A stretch of DNA of 64,000 nucleotides from Paenibacillus etheri (GCF_001012825.1 NZ_LCZJ02000026.1:222761-286760); one strand, 5' to 3'; positions 45,942 to 54,333 are shown, numbered from the stretch's first letter. Notes: a model not told the origin generated them from the letters alone. Numbers and translations are program-made.

Positions 45942-46877
45942 ATGGTGAATAATTCAGCATATACACTTTATTTACGTGAGGATTGGAAAAAACTAAGCGA
46001 TTTCACCGCTATCCAATTATCAGAAGAAGAGCTTACCGATATCCAAAGTATTAACGATAAAATCTCGATTGAGGATGTAAATGAAGTCTATCTTCCTCTG
46101 TCCGAATTGATAAATTTGCAACTTCAAGCCTCTCATACATTTAAAGAATCTATAAATCACTTTCTTAACAACGATCTTAAAAGTGGTCCCTTTATCATAG
46201 GTATTGCCGGAAGTGTCGCTGTTGGCAAGAGTACAACCGCTAGACTTCTTCAGAAGCTCCTCTCTCAATTACCTTCTCACCCTAAAGTAGATTTAGTTAC
46301 GACGGACGGGTTCCTACTCCCCAATGCCGAGCTAGAAAAGCGCGGAATTATGAAGAAAAAAGGATTTCCTGAAAGCTACGACACACGTAGTTTGATTTCA
46401 TTTTTAACTAAAGTGAAGTCTGGTGTTTCGAGTGTTCAAAGCCCTGTATACTCGCACCTAACTTATGATATTGTGACAAAAGAATATATCACGATCGAGA
46501 ACCCGGACATCCTAATTGTTGAAGGATTAAATGTTCTTCAGACTAGTTTGACGATTAATCAAAATGTGCCAAACTATTTTGTATCTGATTTCTTTGATTT
46601 CTCAATTTATGTTGATGCTGATGTGAATAATATAGAGAAATGGTATATCGATCGGTTTATTAAGCTTAGAGATACCGCCTTCCAAGATGAGCAATCTTAT
46701 TTTAAAAAATATGCACAATTATCACTAGAAGAATCTATCGAGATCTCAAAAAGAATATGGAAAGAAATCAATTATGTAAATTTGATACACAATATTTTAC
46801 CAACCAGAAATCGCGCAGATCTTATACTATTTAAAAATAACAACCATCACATAGATCGCATTAAGCTGCGAAAATAA
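45942..46877 (+). CDS. coaA: Type I pantothenate kinase
   Basis: 311 residues from the ATG at 45942; the ORF extends upstream to 45897 without an RBS. It phosphorylates pantothenate in the first step of coenzyme A synthesis. P-loop FIIGIAGSVAVGKSTTARLL (~95-115), then VDLVTTDGFLLPNAELEKRG and GFPESYDTRSLISFL, NILIVEGLNVLQ-type (PDILIVEGLNVLQ here), and the C-terminal NLIHNILPTRNRADLIL. Length matches E. coli CoaA. Many Bacillota also carry CoaX, so this may be one of two kinases. Own terminator, divergent from the hydrolase. Confidence 0.93.
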   Translation: MVNNSAYTLYLREDWKKLSDFTAIQLSEEELTDIQSINDKISIEDVNEVYLPLSELINLQLQASHTFKESINHFLNNDLKSGPFIIGIAGSVAVGKSTTARLLQKLLSQLPSHPKVDLVTTDGFLLPNAELEKRGIMKKKGFPESYDTRSLISFLTKVKSGVSSVQSPVYSHLTYDIVTKEYITIENPDILIVEGLNVLQTSLTINQNVPNYFVSDFFDFSIYVDADVNNIEKWYIDRFIKLRDTAFQDEQSYFKKYAQLSLEESIEISKRIWKEINYVNLIHNILPTRNRADLILFKNNNHHIDRIKLRK

Positions 46878-46887
46878 GCAAATTGCA

Positions 46888-46920
46888 AACCAAGTCTCTG
46901 ATCTGCAGAGCTTGGTTTTT
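46888..46920 (+). terminator. Terminator after pantothenate kinase gene
   Basis: AACCAAG and CTCTG arms pair with CAGAG and CTTGGTT, then a T-run. Confidence 0.8.
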
Positions 46921-47034
46921 TCATGTGCATAATAAATTGGGTGAATATCGTAGGTGTAATGCCTTTATCCCCTCGTCAAGACAAACGTATACTGTGGTAC
47001 ATTCGTACACTAATGTAGAGAGAGGATAAATCAA

Positions 47035-48039
47035 ATGATCGAAATCGCCTTGGCCTTTCAAGATAAGGATGGACAATATGCAGAGCATGCCGGTGTCGTT
47101 TTAGCGTCAGTTTTTCATCATACAAGTTCCCCAATCCATGTTCATATTTTACATGATGCCTCTTTAACCGAAGTTAACAAGCGAAAGCTCGTCAGATTAA
47201 TCACTAAACACCAGCATACGATTAGCTTTTATTCGATTACTTTACCCGAAGATTTGCTCCAGATTCTTGCCAATATTAATTCTATCGATATGTGGACACA
47301 TGCAAGTATGTACCGGTTGCTGCTTCCCGCATTAATTCCTGCTGACAAAATTATTTATCTGGATTGTGATGTATTAGTAAATATGGACATTGCTGAACTG
47401 TGGCAGATCGAGCTGAATGAAAAATATTTAGGGGCGATTTGGGATCAGGGCATTATGGATGTTGCACCAATTGTGAGCGCCAAAGGGCTGAATCCTGAGG
47501 TTTATTTTAATTCTGGAGTGATCGTATTTGCTCTGAATAATATCCGCCAGAATACGAACTGGTACCATGAGATGCTGAACTTCTTGCGCACTTTCCCTGA
47601 TGTCACCATGCCTGACCAGGATGTTCTAAATGCAGTTTTTGGAGCGAATTACCTCCCTCTCGATATCCGTTTTAATTCATTTAACATGGCCATCCCAGAT
47701 CATGACTACAATAATAAAATTGTCCATTTTGCCGGAGATGAAAAATGCTGGAATAAAGATTCCTCAGGATTTGCGCTATATCGTAAGTTCCTAAATCTAA
47801 CCCCTTGGAGAGCTTTTAAAGCCAAATTAAAACGAAGAAGACGGAAGGTCAGCTATGTTAAGCAGCGGTTCATACGAAAAAGTAATAGACGAATCATTTA
47901 TAGACGTAAAATTAAAATTATCCGCACAAGAATCTCACCCGTTTCGTTATTCCAATTGAAATTAGTTCGAACGATTAGAAGAAGGAACGGGATTGTAATC
48001 AATACAAGAATACAAAACCAACGACGCATAAAACGCTAA
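47035..48039 (+). CDS. Glycosyltransferase family 8 with basic C-terminal tail
   Basis: 334 residues. GT-A fold: N-terminal IEIALAFQDKDGQYAEHAGV, the DxD metal site IIYLDCDVLVNMDI (Asp110/Asp112), and the LgtC/GspA-like motif DQDVLNAVFGANYLPLD with HFAGDEKCWNK. These enzymes transfer glucose or galactose from UDP-sugars to surface or stress-related acceptors. The last ~74 residues are extremely basic (about 30 Lys/Arg, KRRRRKVSYVKQRF and RRIIYRRKIKII), far more than the short basic tail of LgtC-type enzymes. That could bind the membrane or RNA. RBS AGAGGAT. Single gene followed by stacked hairpins. Confidence 0.87.
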   Translation: MIEIALAFQDKDGQYAEHAGVVLASVFHHTSSPIHVHILHDASLTEVNKRKLVRLITKHQHTISFYSITLPEDLLQILANINSIDMWTHASMYRLLLPALIPADKIIYLDCDVLVNMDIAELWQIELNEKYLGAIWDQGIMDVAPIVSAKGLNPEVYFNSGVIVFALNNIRQNTNWYHEMLNFLRTFPDVTMPDQDVLNAVFGANYLPLDIRFNSFNMAIPDHDYNNKIVHFAGDEKCWNKDSSGFALYRKFLNLTPWRAFKAKLKRRRRKVSYVKQRFIRKSNRRIIYRRKIKIIRTRISPVSLFQLKLVRTIRRRNGIVINTRIQNQRRIKR

Positions 48040-48045
48040 AAAGCA

Positions 48046-48146
48046 GCCCCTATTGAATAGGGGCTCAGGCTGTCGAGAAACCCAAGACCATCCAGTGAAT
48101 TGGGTTTCTCGTCATTCTGAAAAACGGCACTCTGCCGTGTTTTTTG
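48046..48146. terminator. Three stacked hairpins between convergent genes
   Basis: GCCCCTATTGAATAGGGGC (48046-48064), GAGAAACCCAA with TTGGGTTTCTC (48074-48110), and AAAACGGCAC-TCT-GCCGTGTTTT (48121-48143). The third has a T-run on the plus strand and A-run on the other, serving both the GT8 and GH16 genes. Confidence 0.75.
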
Positions 48147-48170
48147 AACATGATCGTATAATAAATCCTT

Positions 48171-49409
48171 TTAGTTCACTTTAGTAAAAAACCATTTCTG
48201 AGCATCGCTTCCATTATCCGTCCACTGCTGAACCGCTGCTCCATCCTCTGTTGAGGCTCCGTTTACATCCATAGCTAATCCACTCACTTTAGAAATTAGT
48301 TTGTAGTAGCCACCCCCTACATCTACAATGCTCCAGCGCTGAGCGTTGGTACCATTGTCATCCCACTGCTGCAACTGTATACCGCTGGCGGTTGATGAGT
48401 TCGGCACATCCAACACTTTTCCACTATGCACTGCTGTCAGCTTATAGTAGCCGTCTCCCGTACTTTCCACCTTGAATTTCTGATTATTGGCTGTGTAATT
48501 GGTCCATTGCTGCATCTTTGCCCCGTTTGCTGTAGATACATCTACAACGTCGAGAACCTTACCACTAGCCTTATCAGCCAAAGTATAAATCCCGTCACTG
48601 ACGATGCTTGAGTTAGGCGTAGTCTGATACACACGTACGTAATCAACCAGCATTTGTGCAGGGAAAGCAGTTGAACCGTTTGGTCCTCCAGGCCAATCCC
48701 CACCCACTGCAAGGTTTAGCAGAATGAAGAAGGGTTTCTGGAATTCCTCCGTATTTCCCGTTCCGTTCTCGATATAAAAAGCATTATATTGGTTGCCATC
48801 TACAAACCATTTAATATAATTCGCATCCCATTCCACGCTGTACACATGGTACTGAGAGAAATCAAGATTACCGGAAACCTGACCATAACTGGCATGCCCA
48901 TTGGCATCCCAGTGTACCGTCCCATTAACAGAAGCATTATTGTTCACATGCTCCATAATGTCCGTTTCCCCAGATTTCGGCCAACCCACCGAATCAATAT
49001 TCGATCCCAGCATCCAAAACGCCGGCCAGAGTCCTTGGCCTGAAGGCAGCTTGATTCTAGCTTCGATTTTTCCATAGGTAAAACTTTTAAGTCCCTGTGT
49101 TTTGATCCGTGCAGAGGTATAATTCATTCCTCCATAAGATTCCTTTTGCGCTGTTATTGCTAGATTCCCACCTGTTACCTGTAGGTTCTGTGGACGACTA
49201 GTATAATACTGAAGCTCATGGTTTCCCCAACCGTCGATCCCCGTGCCGATTTCAGCCGACCAATTATTAGTATTCAGAGAATCCCCGTCAAATTCATCGC
49301 TCCATACCAGATTCCAGTTCGAGGCTGCACTTGAATTACCAGTAGGCACTAGAGCAATCATGAGTGTGAACAGCAGAAATAGACTTAGCATTTTTCCTTT
49401 TCTCAACAT
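48171..49409 (-). CDS. Secreted GH16 endo-beta-1,3(4)-glucanase with ricin-type lectin domain
   Basis: 412 residues. Signal peptide LSLFLLFTLMIALVPTGNSSAAS. The GH16 domain (~30-270) has the catalytic motif SGETDIMEHV (Glu148, Asp150, Glu153), with RIKLPSGQGLWPAFWMLG before and DWPGGPNGSTAFPAQMLVDYV after. The C-terminal ~130 residues are a beta-trefoil with three QxW repeats (MQQWTNYTANNQKF, LQQWDDNGTNAQRW, VQQWTDNGSDAQKW), a carbohydrate-binding module. The enzyme is a laminarinase-type activity acting on fungal or plant beta-glucans outside the cell. RBS GGAGGAG. A LacI-type palindrome lies ~135 bp upstream. Confidence 0.93.
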   Translation of the reverse strand: MLRKGKMLSLFLLFTLMIALVPTGNSSAASNWNLVWSDEFDGDSLNTNNWSAEIGTGIDGWGNHELQYYTSRPQNLQVTGGNLAITAQKESYGGMNYTSARIKTQGLKSFTYGKIEARIKLPSGQGLWPAFWMLGSNIDSVGWPKSGETDIMEHVNNNASVNGTVHWDANGHASYGQVSGNLDFSQYHVYSVEWDANYIKWFVDGNQYNAFYIENGTGNTEEFQKPFFILLNLAVGGDWPGGPNGSTAFPAQMLVDYVRVYQTTPNSSIVSDGIYTLADKASGKVLDVVDVSTANGAKMQQWTNYTANNQKFKVESTGDGYYKLTAVHSGKVLDVPNSSTASGIQLQQWDDNGTNAQRWSIVDVGGGYYKLISKVSGLAMDVNGASTEDGAAVQQWTDNGSDAQKWFFTKVN

Positions 49410-49542
49410 CGTCGTCTCCTCCTAATAAATGAAAAAATTATAGGACACAGGAATGCTTAAGACGATATCTGCCCAGGGTCAGCCCAATGGAATCACCTCT
49501 TTGATCTTTATTGATTTCATTGCACGGCGCGCTCGCACATTT

Positions 49543-49554
49543 GAAACCGGTTTC
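49543..49554. promoter_or_regulatory. LacI/CcpA-like palindrome upstream of the glucanase gene
   Basis: GAAACCGGTTTC, a perfect 12-bp palindrome with a central CG, about 134 bp before the GH16 start. LacI-family operators usually look like this; it is near the cre consensus but misses the final CW. A LacI-type regulator, perhaps with sugar repression, is inferred. Confidence 0.55.
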
Positions 49555-49674
49555 GTTTTTGGATAAAATAAGACGCTATCCCCAGAACCAGCTATTACAG
49601 CCAGAGCCAGGTTAACGCATTACTTCATTTGCAGTGTACGTCTTCTCTATCCGTAATATGCCAAGATTTAAACT

Positions 49675-50484
49675 TTACTTATGTACTTTAATTCCATAGC
49701 CACTACCTAACTTCCCACCTGCGATTAGATAAGCTTTTGCACTCCGTTGCAATTGGGTGTTCTCTTCGTATTCATGTGGGTTCGCTCTTAGCTTATTAAA
49801 TATTCTTTCTTCTGCTTCCTTCGAACTTTTATCGACTTCATAAATGTTGAACTGACTCTGAAACTGAATAATGTTCGATTCCGGTTTCAAGATCTCACGT
49901 AGTTCAGGATCGAGCAGCCATGAATGACAAATAAATACTGAAGTTATACCCCTAAAAAAAGCTCTGGCTAACTGAAAGGATTCCTCCACACTTTGAACGG
50001 ATAAAGGATCTCCCGCTGGAATGTGCACATTAAGCACGATTTGATTGGTAAAGATTGTACAACCATCAACGACTAACTCCCGGTCCATTGCATAAGGTTG
50101 AAATTGCATTCTTCCCAAACGAAATAAACGAAGCTGAACATGCTCCTGTAGCCAGTTATATTCTTCAATACCATATTCACCGTAATCACGCAGACATTGC
50201 GTACACCAGATCTGAATATCTGAGAATGTATCAAAATAGATCTCATCCTCAATGTTACGAATACGATACTCTTCATAAGCATCTACTGCGAATCTTACAA
50301 ATAAATATAATAGTAGCTTTCGATAGCCTTCCGATGGTTTCACAGATTCAAAAAAAGAAAATCTGTCAAAATAAAAATGTTGTTTATAAACTAGATATTC
50401 ATCCTCTTTCATCTGAAACTCATAAACCTGCTGTCTAGCAGCAGGATCAAGCTTTATCCCTTCACACAATACTCTGATGTTCAC
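49675..50484 (-). CDS. Acyltransferase-like protein (GNAT_C type), role unknown
   Basis: About 269 residues from a GTG at 50484, 7 nt after GAGGAGG; the ORF start at 50547 has no site. It resembles the two-part acyltransferase proteins annotated in Bacillota with an N-terminal helical domain (YRKLLLYLFVRFAVDAYEEY) and a C-terminal GNAT-like domain (ILNVHIPAGDPLSVQSVEES-type region; FICHSWLLDPELREILKPES is the clear hallmark). The end is YLIAGGKLGSGYGIKVHK. No acetyl-CoA loop of classical type is obvious. Function unknown. Upstream lies a remnant of an AraC gene on the other strand. Confidence 0.7.
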   Translation of the reverse strand: MNIRVLCEGIKLDPAARQQVYEFQMKEDEYLVYKQHFYFDRFSFFESVKPSEGYRKLLLYLFVRFAVDAYEEYRIRNIEDEIYFDTFSDIQIWCTQCLRDYGEYGIEEYNWLQEHVQLRLFRLGRMQFQPYAMDRELVVDGCTIFTNQIVLNVHIPAGDPLSVQSVEESFQLARAFFRGITSVFICHSWLLDPELREILKPESNIIQFQSQFNIYEVDKSSKEAEERIFNKLRANPHEYEENTQLQRSAKAYLIAGGKLGSGYGIKVHK

Positions 50485-50685
50485 TAGAAAACCTCCTCCA
50501 TTCTCAGTTCCGCATCCTGATTCAAAATTTCCGAAGCGGTGATACAATGCGTGAATAGCTCGCGGATAAGCAAAAGAGCAACAGATCTAATGTAGATGCT
50601 TTCGTTACTGCACAAGGAACTCCTGCATCAGTGATAAATTTATTCTCTGGTGATGTAGAAGGGTTAATGATAAGATACGGCTCCA

Positions 50686-50810
50686 TCCTCAAGTTTAAAG
50701 ATATCGCAGATATGGTCGGTTATAACAATCAATATTATTTCAGTAAAGTATTTAAACTCATTACAGGCTTAACACCTAGCAAATTCAAAAGCGCTTCTGA
50801 AGTGAATTGA
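50686..50810 (+). pseudogene. AraC-family regulator, C-terminal remnant
   Basis: About 40 codons: FKDIADMVGYNNQYYFSKVF, then KLITGLTPSKFKSASEVN and stop. This is the second helix-turn-helix and recognition segment of an AraC regulator. The frame stays open upstream to about 50570 but that part (VTAQGTPASVINLFSGDVEG) does not look like AraC sequence, so the join is probably a deletion. A strong terminator still follows. No start codon with RBS was found. Confidence 0.75.
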
Positions 50811-50842
50811 CTCTACGGATTTGGTTTGTAAAAACTCATAAA

Positions 50843-50884
50843 ATAAAACAAAGAAACGGCATTTGTACCGTTTCTTTGTTTTAT
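50843..50884. terminator. Strong bidirectional terminator
   Basis: ATAAAACAAAGAAACGG and CCGTTTCTTTGTTTTAT: 17-bp perfect arms and an 8-nt loop. Ends the AraC remnant transcript and the gene at 50910. Confidence 0.85.
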
Positions 50885-50909
50885 GGATGGTCAGGGCTCA
50901 GAGCCTGTT

Positions 50910-51557
50910 TTACTCCAATCCATGTTCCTTGCGGATGTTATACATACCTTGAACAAGCAGTTCGGAAGGATCCCGATTTAATTGCAAGTGGGTTAACAAT
51001 AAATGCAGTGGGAACGCACACACGTTATTCCCATCGCTTATCGCTGGAAATCCAGCCTCGAAGACCGGACCAAGTTTTTCGTTCCAAGCTAGGCCAACGT
51101 GTACATCCTCTGGCGCAAATTCTTCAGTGATTTCTTTAATACATTGCGGAACTAACACATTGTCTATGATCGCTTTAGCTTCTTCTTCACTTGAAGGCGG
51201 TTTTGGAAGCGTTTTGCCTCCCTCAATCTTCATCAGATCAACAAAGAATGAAGCCATCCATGCTGCAGGATCCTTACCCGATTGGAATCTTGCAATCAAT
51301 TCACGCAGAAAAAAGCCACAAGAATAGACATGGTCTAACTCAGACTTCACGTGAAAAACAAAAACCGGGCCGTAGGCCTCCATATTCAACACTTGTCCTT
51401 CAACGTCTTGAAAGTGCACTCTCAAAGCTACGAGACCGTTATGATGAACAGCCATCACTAGCTTATTCATATCCTCCTCAGACATTTCTGGATCATTGGT
51501 TATTTCCTCGTTCTCGTTTAATGTTTCTTCGTTCTCATTTGTTATCTCATTGGTCAT
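50910..51557 (-). CDS. Hypothetical protein with acidic N-terminus
   Basis: About 215 residues from the ATG at 51557 (GGGAGGG upstream); the longer ORF start at 51623 has no site. The first ~30 residues are Asn/Glu-rich repeats (NEITNENEETLNENEEI) and look disordered. The rest is globular: LVMAVHHNGLVALRVHFQDV, NMEAYGPVFVFHVKSELDHV, FQSGKDPAAWMASFFVDLMK, HVGLAWNEKLGPVFEAGFPA. I do not recognise the family. No signal peptide and no neighbours that explain it. Confidence 0.65.
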   Translation of the reverse strand: MTNEITNENEETLNENEEITNDPEMSEEDMNKLVMAVHHNGLVALRVHFQDVEGQVLNMEAYGPVFVFHVKSELDHVYSCGFFLRELIARFQSGKDPAAWMASFFVDLMKIEGGKTLPKPPSSEEEAKAIIDNVLVPQCIKEITEEFAPEDVHVGLAWNEKLGPVFEAGFPAISDGNNVCAFPLHLLLTHLQLNRDPSELLVQGMYNIRKEHGLE

Positions 51558-51691
51558 TTTAAATTCCCTCCCGCTCCTATCATACCATCTAGCGAATTGA
51601 ACTGACACTTTAATAATAGACAAATTCCTACCAGTTGAGGAGAAAAAAAATAAACGGCATCTCTGCCGCTTAGTTATAGGTGAACTCTCAG

Positions 51692-52213
51692 TTAAGTCAC
51701 ATCCATTAATTTCTTTACTATTGTACTGGTTAATTGTTTGATATCCCCAGGATCTAACTTGTAAGCAGAAGTAGCTTTCCGTGTCGGTTTAGGATTTGTC
51801 GATATGAAGTCAGCGATATACAGGTCGATAAATACAACGGGATCTGCCCCAGTTCTTTTTCTGAGTTCGCCTGATACCTTCGTGTTGGGTCCGTCCGCTC
51901 CACCGCTGATTGAAATGAAACCATACTTGTTCGGATTTGTTTTCAAATGCTTTAAATAGGGTCGGAGTGGTGTGGTCACTTGCCCCATCCAGATCGGCCC
52001 GAAAAAGAGTATCAAATCATACTTTACTAATAAATTAGGTGATGGCTGTACCAACGGTATCCTGCTGAAAATCATATCCATTGTAATGGTACTCAATGTC
52101 CGAGGTTTGGATTCAGAAATCTGAAAATATTCAGACGACAGTTCTTTAGCCACACTGCCAGCTAATGTATCATTGTTGCCTGAGAATGAATACGATATGA
52201 CTGCAATGTTCAT
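51692..52213 (-). CDS. Flavodoxin-like protein
   Basis: 173 residues. The phosphate loop of the flavodoxin fold is SYSFSGNNDTLAGSV (T/S-x-S-G-N-T-like), followed by the aromatic-flanked strand FFGPIWMGQVTTPLRPYL and SISGGADGPNTKVSGEL, both near FMN. Probably an FMN-dependent electron carrier or NAD(P)H-quinone-type reductase. It follows the FMN-binding remnant gene after 20 bp, so the two probably formed an electron-transfer pair; the partner is now damaged. RBS GGAGGG-like (AGGAGGGC) upstream. Confidence 0.8.
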   Translation of the reverse strand: MNIAVISYSFSGNNDTLAGSVAKELSSEYFQISESKPRTLSTITMDMIFSRIPLVQPSPNLLVKYDLILFFGPIWMGQVTTPLRPYLKHLKTNPNKYGFISISGGADGPNTKVSGELRKRTGADPVVFIDLYIADFISTNPKPTRKATSAYKLDPGDIKQLTSTIVKKLMDVT

Positions 52214-52233
52214 CTTAGCCCTCCTGAAACGAA

Positions 52234-52489
52234 TTATTTCGTCTTTGCCTGCTCCAGTGCATTTTCTAGTGCCTTAAGATGTGCTTTAGAGGTAAGCGTT
52301 GCACCGCTAATAACGTCTACCTGAAGAGCTTGTGATTCAATCACATGTCTAAACAAATCACCAATGCTTATCCCACCCTTCAGTTTCAGTAGGTTTCCAT
52401 TTTTATCTAAAGCGCCTTTGAGTATTTTAATATCGAAAATTTGACCCCTGGTCAATGATAAAGATGGCCAGCGAAAATTTAAGCTTCAT
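52234..52489 (-). pseudogene. FMN-binding domain protein, internally deleted and frameshifted
   Basis: An ATG at 52489 with RBS GGGAGG opens a signal-peptide-like start (KLKFSLAIFII) that stops at a TAA. The second frame gives the C-terminal FMN-binding domain: FDIKILKGALDKNGNL, IGDLFRHVIESQALQVDVIS and GATLTSKAHLKALENAL. The SGAT motif is the threonine to which FMN is covalently attached in RnfG/NqrC-like domains. So the two ends of one gene are present but the middle (~60-100 residues) has been lost and the frame broken. The short ORF starting at 52455 (TTG) has no RBS of its own. Confidence 0.75.
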
Positions 52490-52693
52490 TATGACAACCT
52501 CCCAGACTGATTTTGGATTTGAAAAAGTAATATAATCCCATTATCATCATTCTAGAATTCAAGGAAGCGTTTAACAATTATGTATTCCTTCGTGAATTAG
52601 GTTCAATATTACGAACTTTTAGTCAATAAGAAAGCGTATAATTAAGAAGAAACGACGTTTTCATAGAACTAGATAGAGGAGGACATTACAATC

Positions 52694-53059
52694 ATGAAAT
52701 TGAGCATGAATTGGATAACGCTTAGGGTGCGCAATCTGGAGGCTTCCCTTGATTTTTATAACCGGATTCTGGGGCTTCCCATTGACCGTAGGTTTGAGAG
52801 CAGAGGAAAACAAATTGTTATGTTAGGCACTGTGGATCAGCCCAAAATCGAGCTTATTCAGGGTAGTGACCCGGCACTGAAACCGGAATGCGGCGTTTCT
52901 GTTGGTTTCGAAGTGGAATCGCTCGACGATGCCATAGAGTATTTGAAAAGCCACGGCATTCCCGTCGCACGCGGACCGATCACGCCAAATCCGCATCTGC
53001 GATTCTTTTATATACTGGACCCGGACGGCTTCGAGGTACAATTAGCGGAGCATAGCTAG
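52694..53059 (+). CDS. VOC-superfamily protein
   Basis: 121 residues, the standard single-domain length. MNWITLRVRNLEASLDFYNR, ILGLPIDRRFESRGKQIVML, and the end HLRFFYILDPDGFEVQLAEH; metal-ligand positions are plausible at the first strand (His absent, replaced by Thr) and Glu near the end. So metal binding is uncertain. RBS AGAGGAGG upstream. Single gene with its own strong terminator. Confidence 0.82.
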   Translation: MKLSMNWITLRVRNLEASLDFYNRILGLPIDRRFESRGKQIVMLGTVDQPKIELIQGSDPALKPECGVSVGFEVESLDDAIEYLKSHGIPVARGPITPNPHLRFFYILDPDGFEVQLAEHS

Positions 53060-53082
53060 GCTAGCGCTTTTCAAACAAAAAG

Positions 53083-53136
53083 AGGAGTGTCCCAAAAGCC
53101 ATGAAATGGCATGGCTGCGGTGACACTCCTTTTTTT
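53083..53136 (+). terminator. Terminator after VOC gene
   Basis: AGGAGTGTC (53083-53091) pairs with GACACTCCT (53122-53130), followed by TTTTTTT; GCCAT/ATGGC forms an inner stem. Confidence 0.8.
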
Positions 53137-53170
53137 CAATTATGATTTATTTAGTGTTTGGCTCATTCTG

Positions 53171-53299
53171 TTATTTTGCGAGACCCGTCAACCTCCTAAT
53201 TTCCTGACTAACGGAATAGGAGATCGCTTGAGCCGTTTGCTGAGATCTTGATGTATTTTGCTGAGAAAGTTCTACTTTAGGCTCAGCTCCCTTTGTCAT
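53171..53299 (-). CDS. Possible 42-residue small protein coupled to the SDR gene
   Basis: The SDR stop TGA overlaps an ATG (ATGA at 53296-53299), and the new frame runs 42 codons: TKGAEPKVELSQQNTSRSQQ, then TAQAISYSVSQEIRRLTGLA. Stop-start overlap is a classical sign of translational coupling. The composition (Ser/Gln-rich, helical end) is protein-like but no family is recognised. It could be a chance ORF or the end of a frameshifted older gene. Nothing else occupies the 236-bp gap apart from the VOC terminator. Confidence 0.4.
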   Translation of the reverse strand: MTKGAEPKVELSQQNTSRSQQTAQAISYSVSQEIRRLTGLAK

Positions 53300-54165
53300 T
53301 GAGTTATCTGATGGATTACTAATCGCGTATCATGCCATAATTTATTCTGCATTTCCTTATCTCCACCTGGATGTACGGGTACTATTGGATTGCCTGTTCC
53401 AACATTAAAATATCCCCCTGTGGTCTCCTGATATTTGGGATCGATCATTAACCGAATAATGATATCAGCTCCCTTACGTGGATTCCCTATATGAAGAATT
53501 TTCAATACACGCTCAAGGATAGGTGCAAACCACAACTCACGCCCCAAACCCGTTACATTAAAACCTGGATTTAATGCGTGAACAGTAACTTCGGTCCCCG
53601 TGAATTGGCGAGCAAGTTCAGCGGTAAACATGATATTCAGCAGCTTTGTTTTTCCATAGATCTCTGACGAACCTCTAGCCGAAAAATCAGATGTATTTAT
53701 CAAATCCTCAGGAAGCTTAAGTTCTCCATGATTACGTGAAGCCTCAGAAGCCACATTTATAATTCTTGCGCTACCCGCTGCTTTTAAAGAATGCTGTAAT
53801 GTATGAGTCAATATCCATGGTGCAAAATAGTTCACAGCCATCATTTCTGATAAACCTTCAGAAGTGATCCTCTGTTCAAAAGCATGAAGTCCTGCGTTAT
53901 TTAATAACACGTCTATCTTCGGATATGCATCAGATATTTCTTGCCCTAAACGACTGACATCCCTCAATAAAGATAAATCCCCGTAGAAAAAATTTACTTC
54001 GGCAGCAGGTACGCTTTCCCTTATCAAGTTCTCAGTAGCTTCTGCGCGACTTTTACTCCTTGCCGTGAGAACAAGATGAGCCCCACGCGTTGCCATTTCA
54101 ATGGCAACGCGTTGTCCCAACCCGCTTGTAGCTCCAGTAATTGCAATAATCGGCTCTGTCATCAT
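53296..54165 (-). CDS. Short-chain dehydrogenase/reductase (retinol-dehydrogenase-like)
   Basis: About 289 residues from the ATG at 54165, 7 nt after AAGGAG; the ATG at 54171 is too close. Rossmann TGATSGLGQRVAIEM (NAD(P) binding), NNAG at ~85 (VLLNNAGLHAF), catalytic Ser region INVASEASRN, and the YxxxK pair in SEIYGKTKLLN. The C-terminal part after GLGRELWFAPILERVL resembles retinol dehydrogenase-like SDRs. Substrate unknown. Divergent from a MarR gene over two repeated operators, so it is probably a MarR-controlled stress or detoxification reductase. Confidence 0.87.
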   Translation of the reverse strand: MMTEPIIAITGATSGLGQRVAIEMATRGAHLVLTARSKSRAEATENLIRESVPAAEVNFFYGDLSLLRDVSRLGQEISDAYPKIDVLLNNAGLHAFEQRITSEGLSEMMAVNYFAPWILTHTLQHSLKAAGSARIINVASEASRNHGELKLPEDLINTSDFSARGSSEIYGKTKLLNIMFTAELARQFTGTEVTVHALNPGFNVTGLGRELWFAPILERVLKILHIGNPRKGADIIIRLMIDPKYQETTGGYFNVGTGNPIVPVHPGGDKEMQNKLWHDTRLVIHQITQ

Positions 54166-54237
54166 CTTCATTCTCCTTTATGTAGGACTTAAACAGCTGC
54201 AAGTTCATTTTGACAGCGTATGGTCGAAAATATATAA

Positions 54238-54282
54238 TTGATATATGTCAACTATATGCAGGTGATTGATATATGTCAACTA
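54238..54282. promoter_or_regulatory. Two direct copies of a MarR-type operator
   Basis: TTGATATATGTCAACTA at 54238-54254 and again at 54266-54282, 28 bp apart. Each core TTGATATATGTCAA is a near-palindrome. They lie between the divergent SDR and MarR genes, so two MarR dimers can bind on one or the same face of the helix. Confidence 0.8.
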
Positions 54283-54333
54283 ATTTAAAACATGAACCTT
54301 TTGAATAAAAATCTAGGTTAGGTGGTTAAAACA

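Noticed and set aside
53171-53299. Frameshifted C-terminus of the SDR protein
   Set aside because: The SDR already has a family-typical length and end; the overlapping frame does not resemble SDR sequence, so it is listed as a possible separate small gene.
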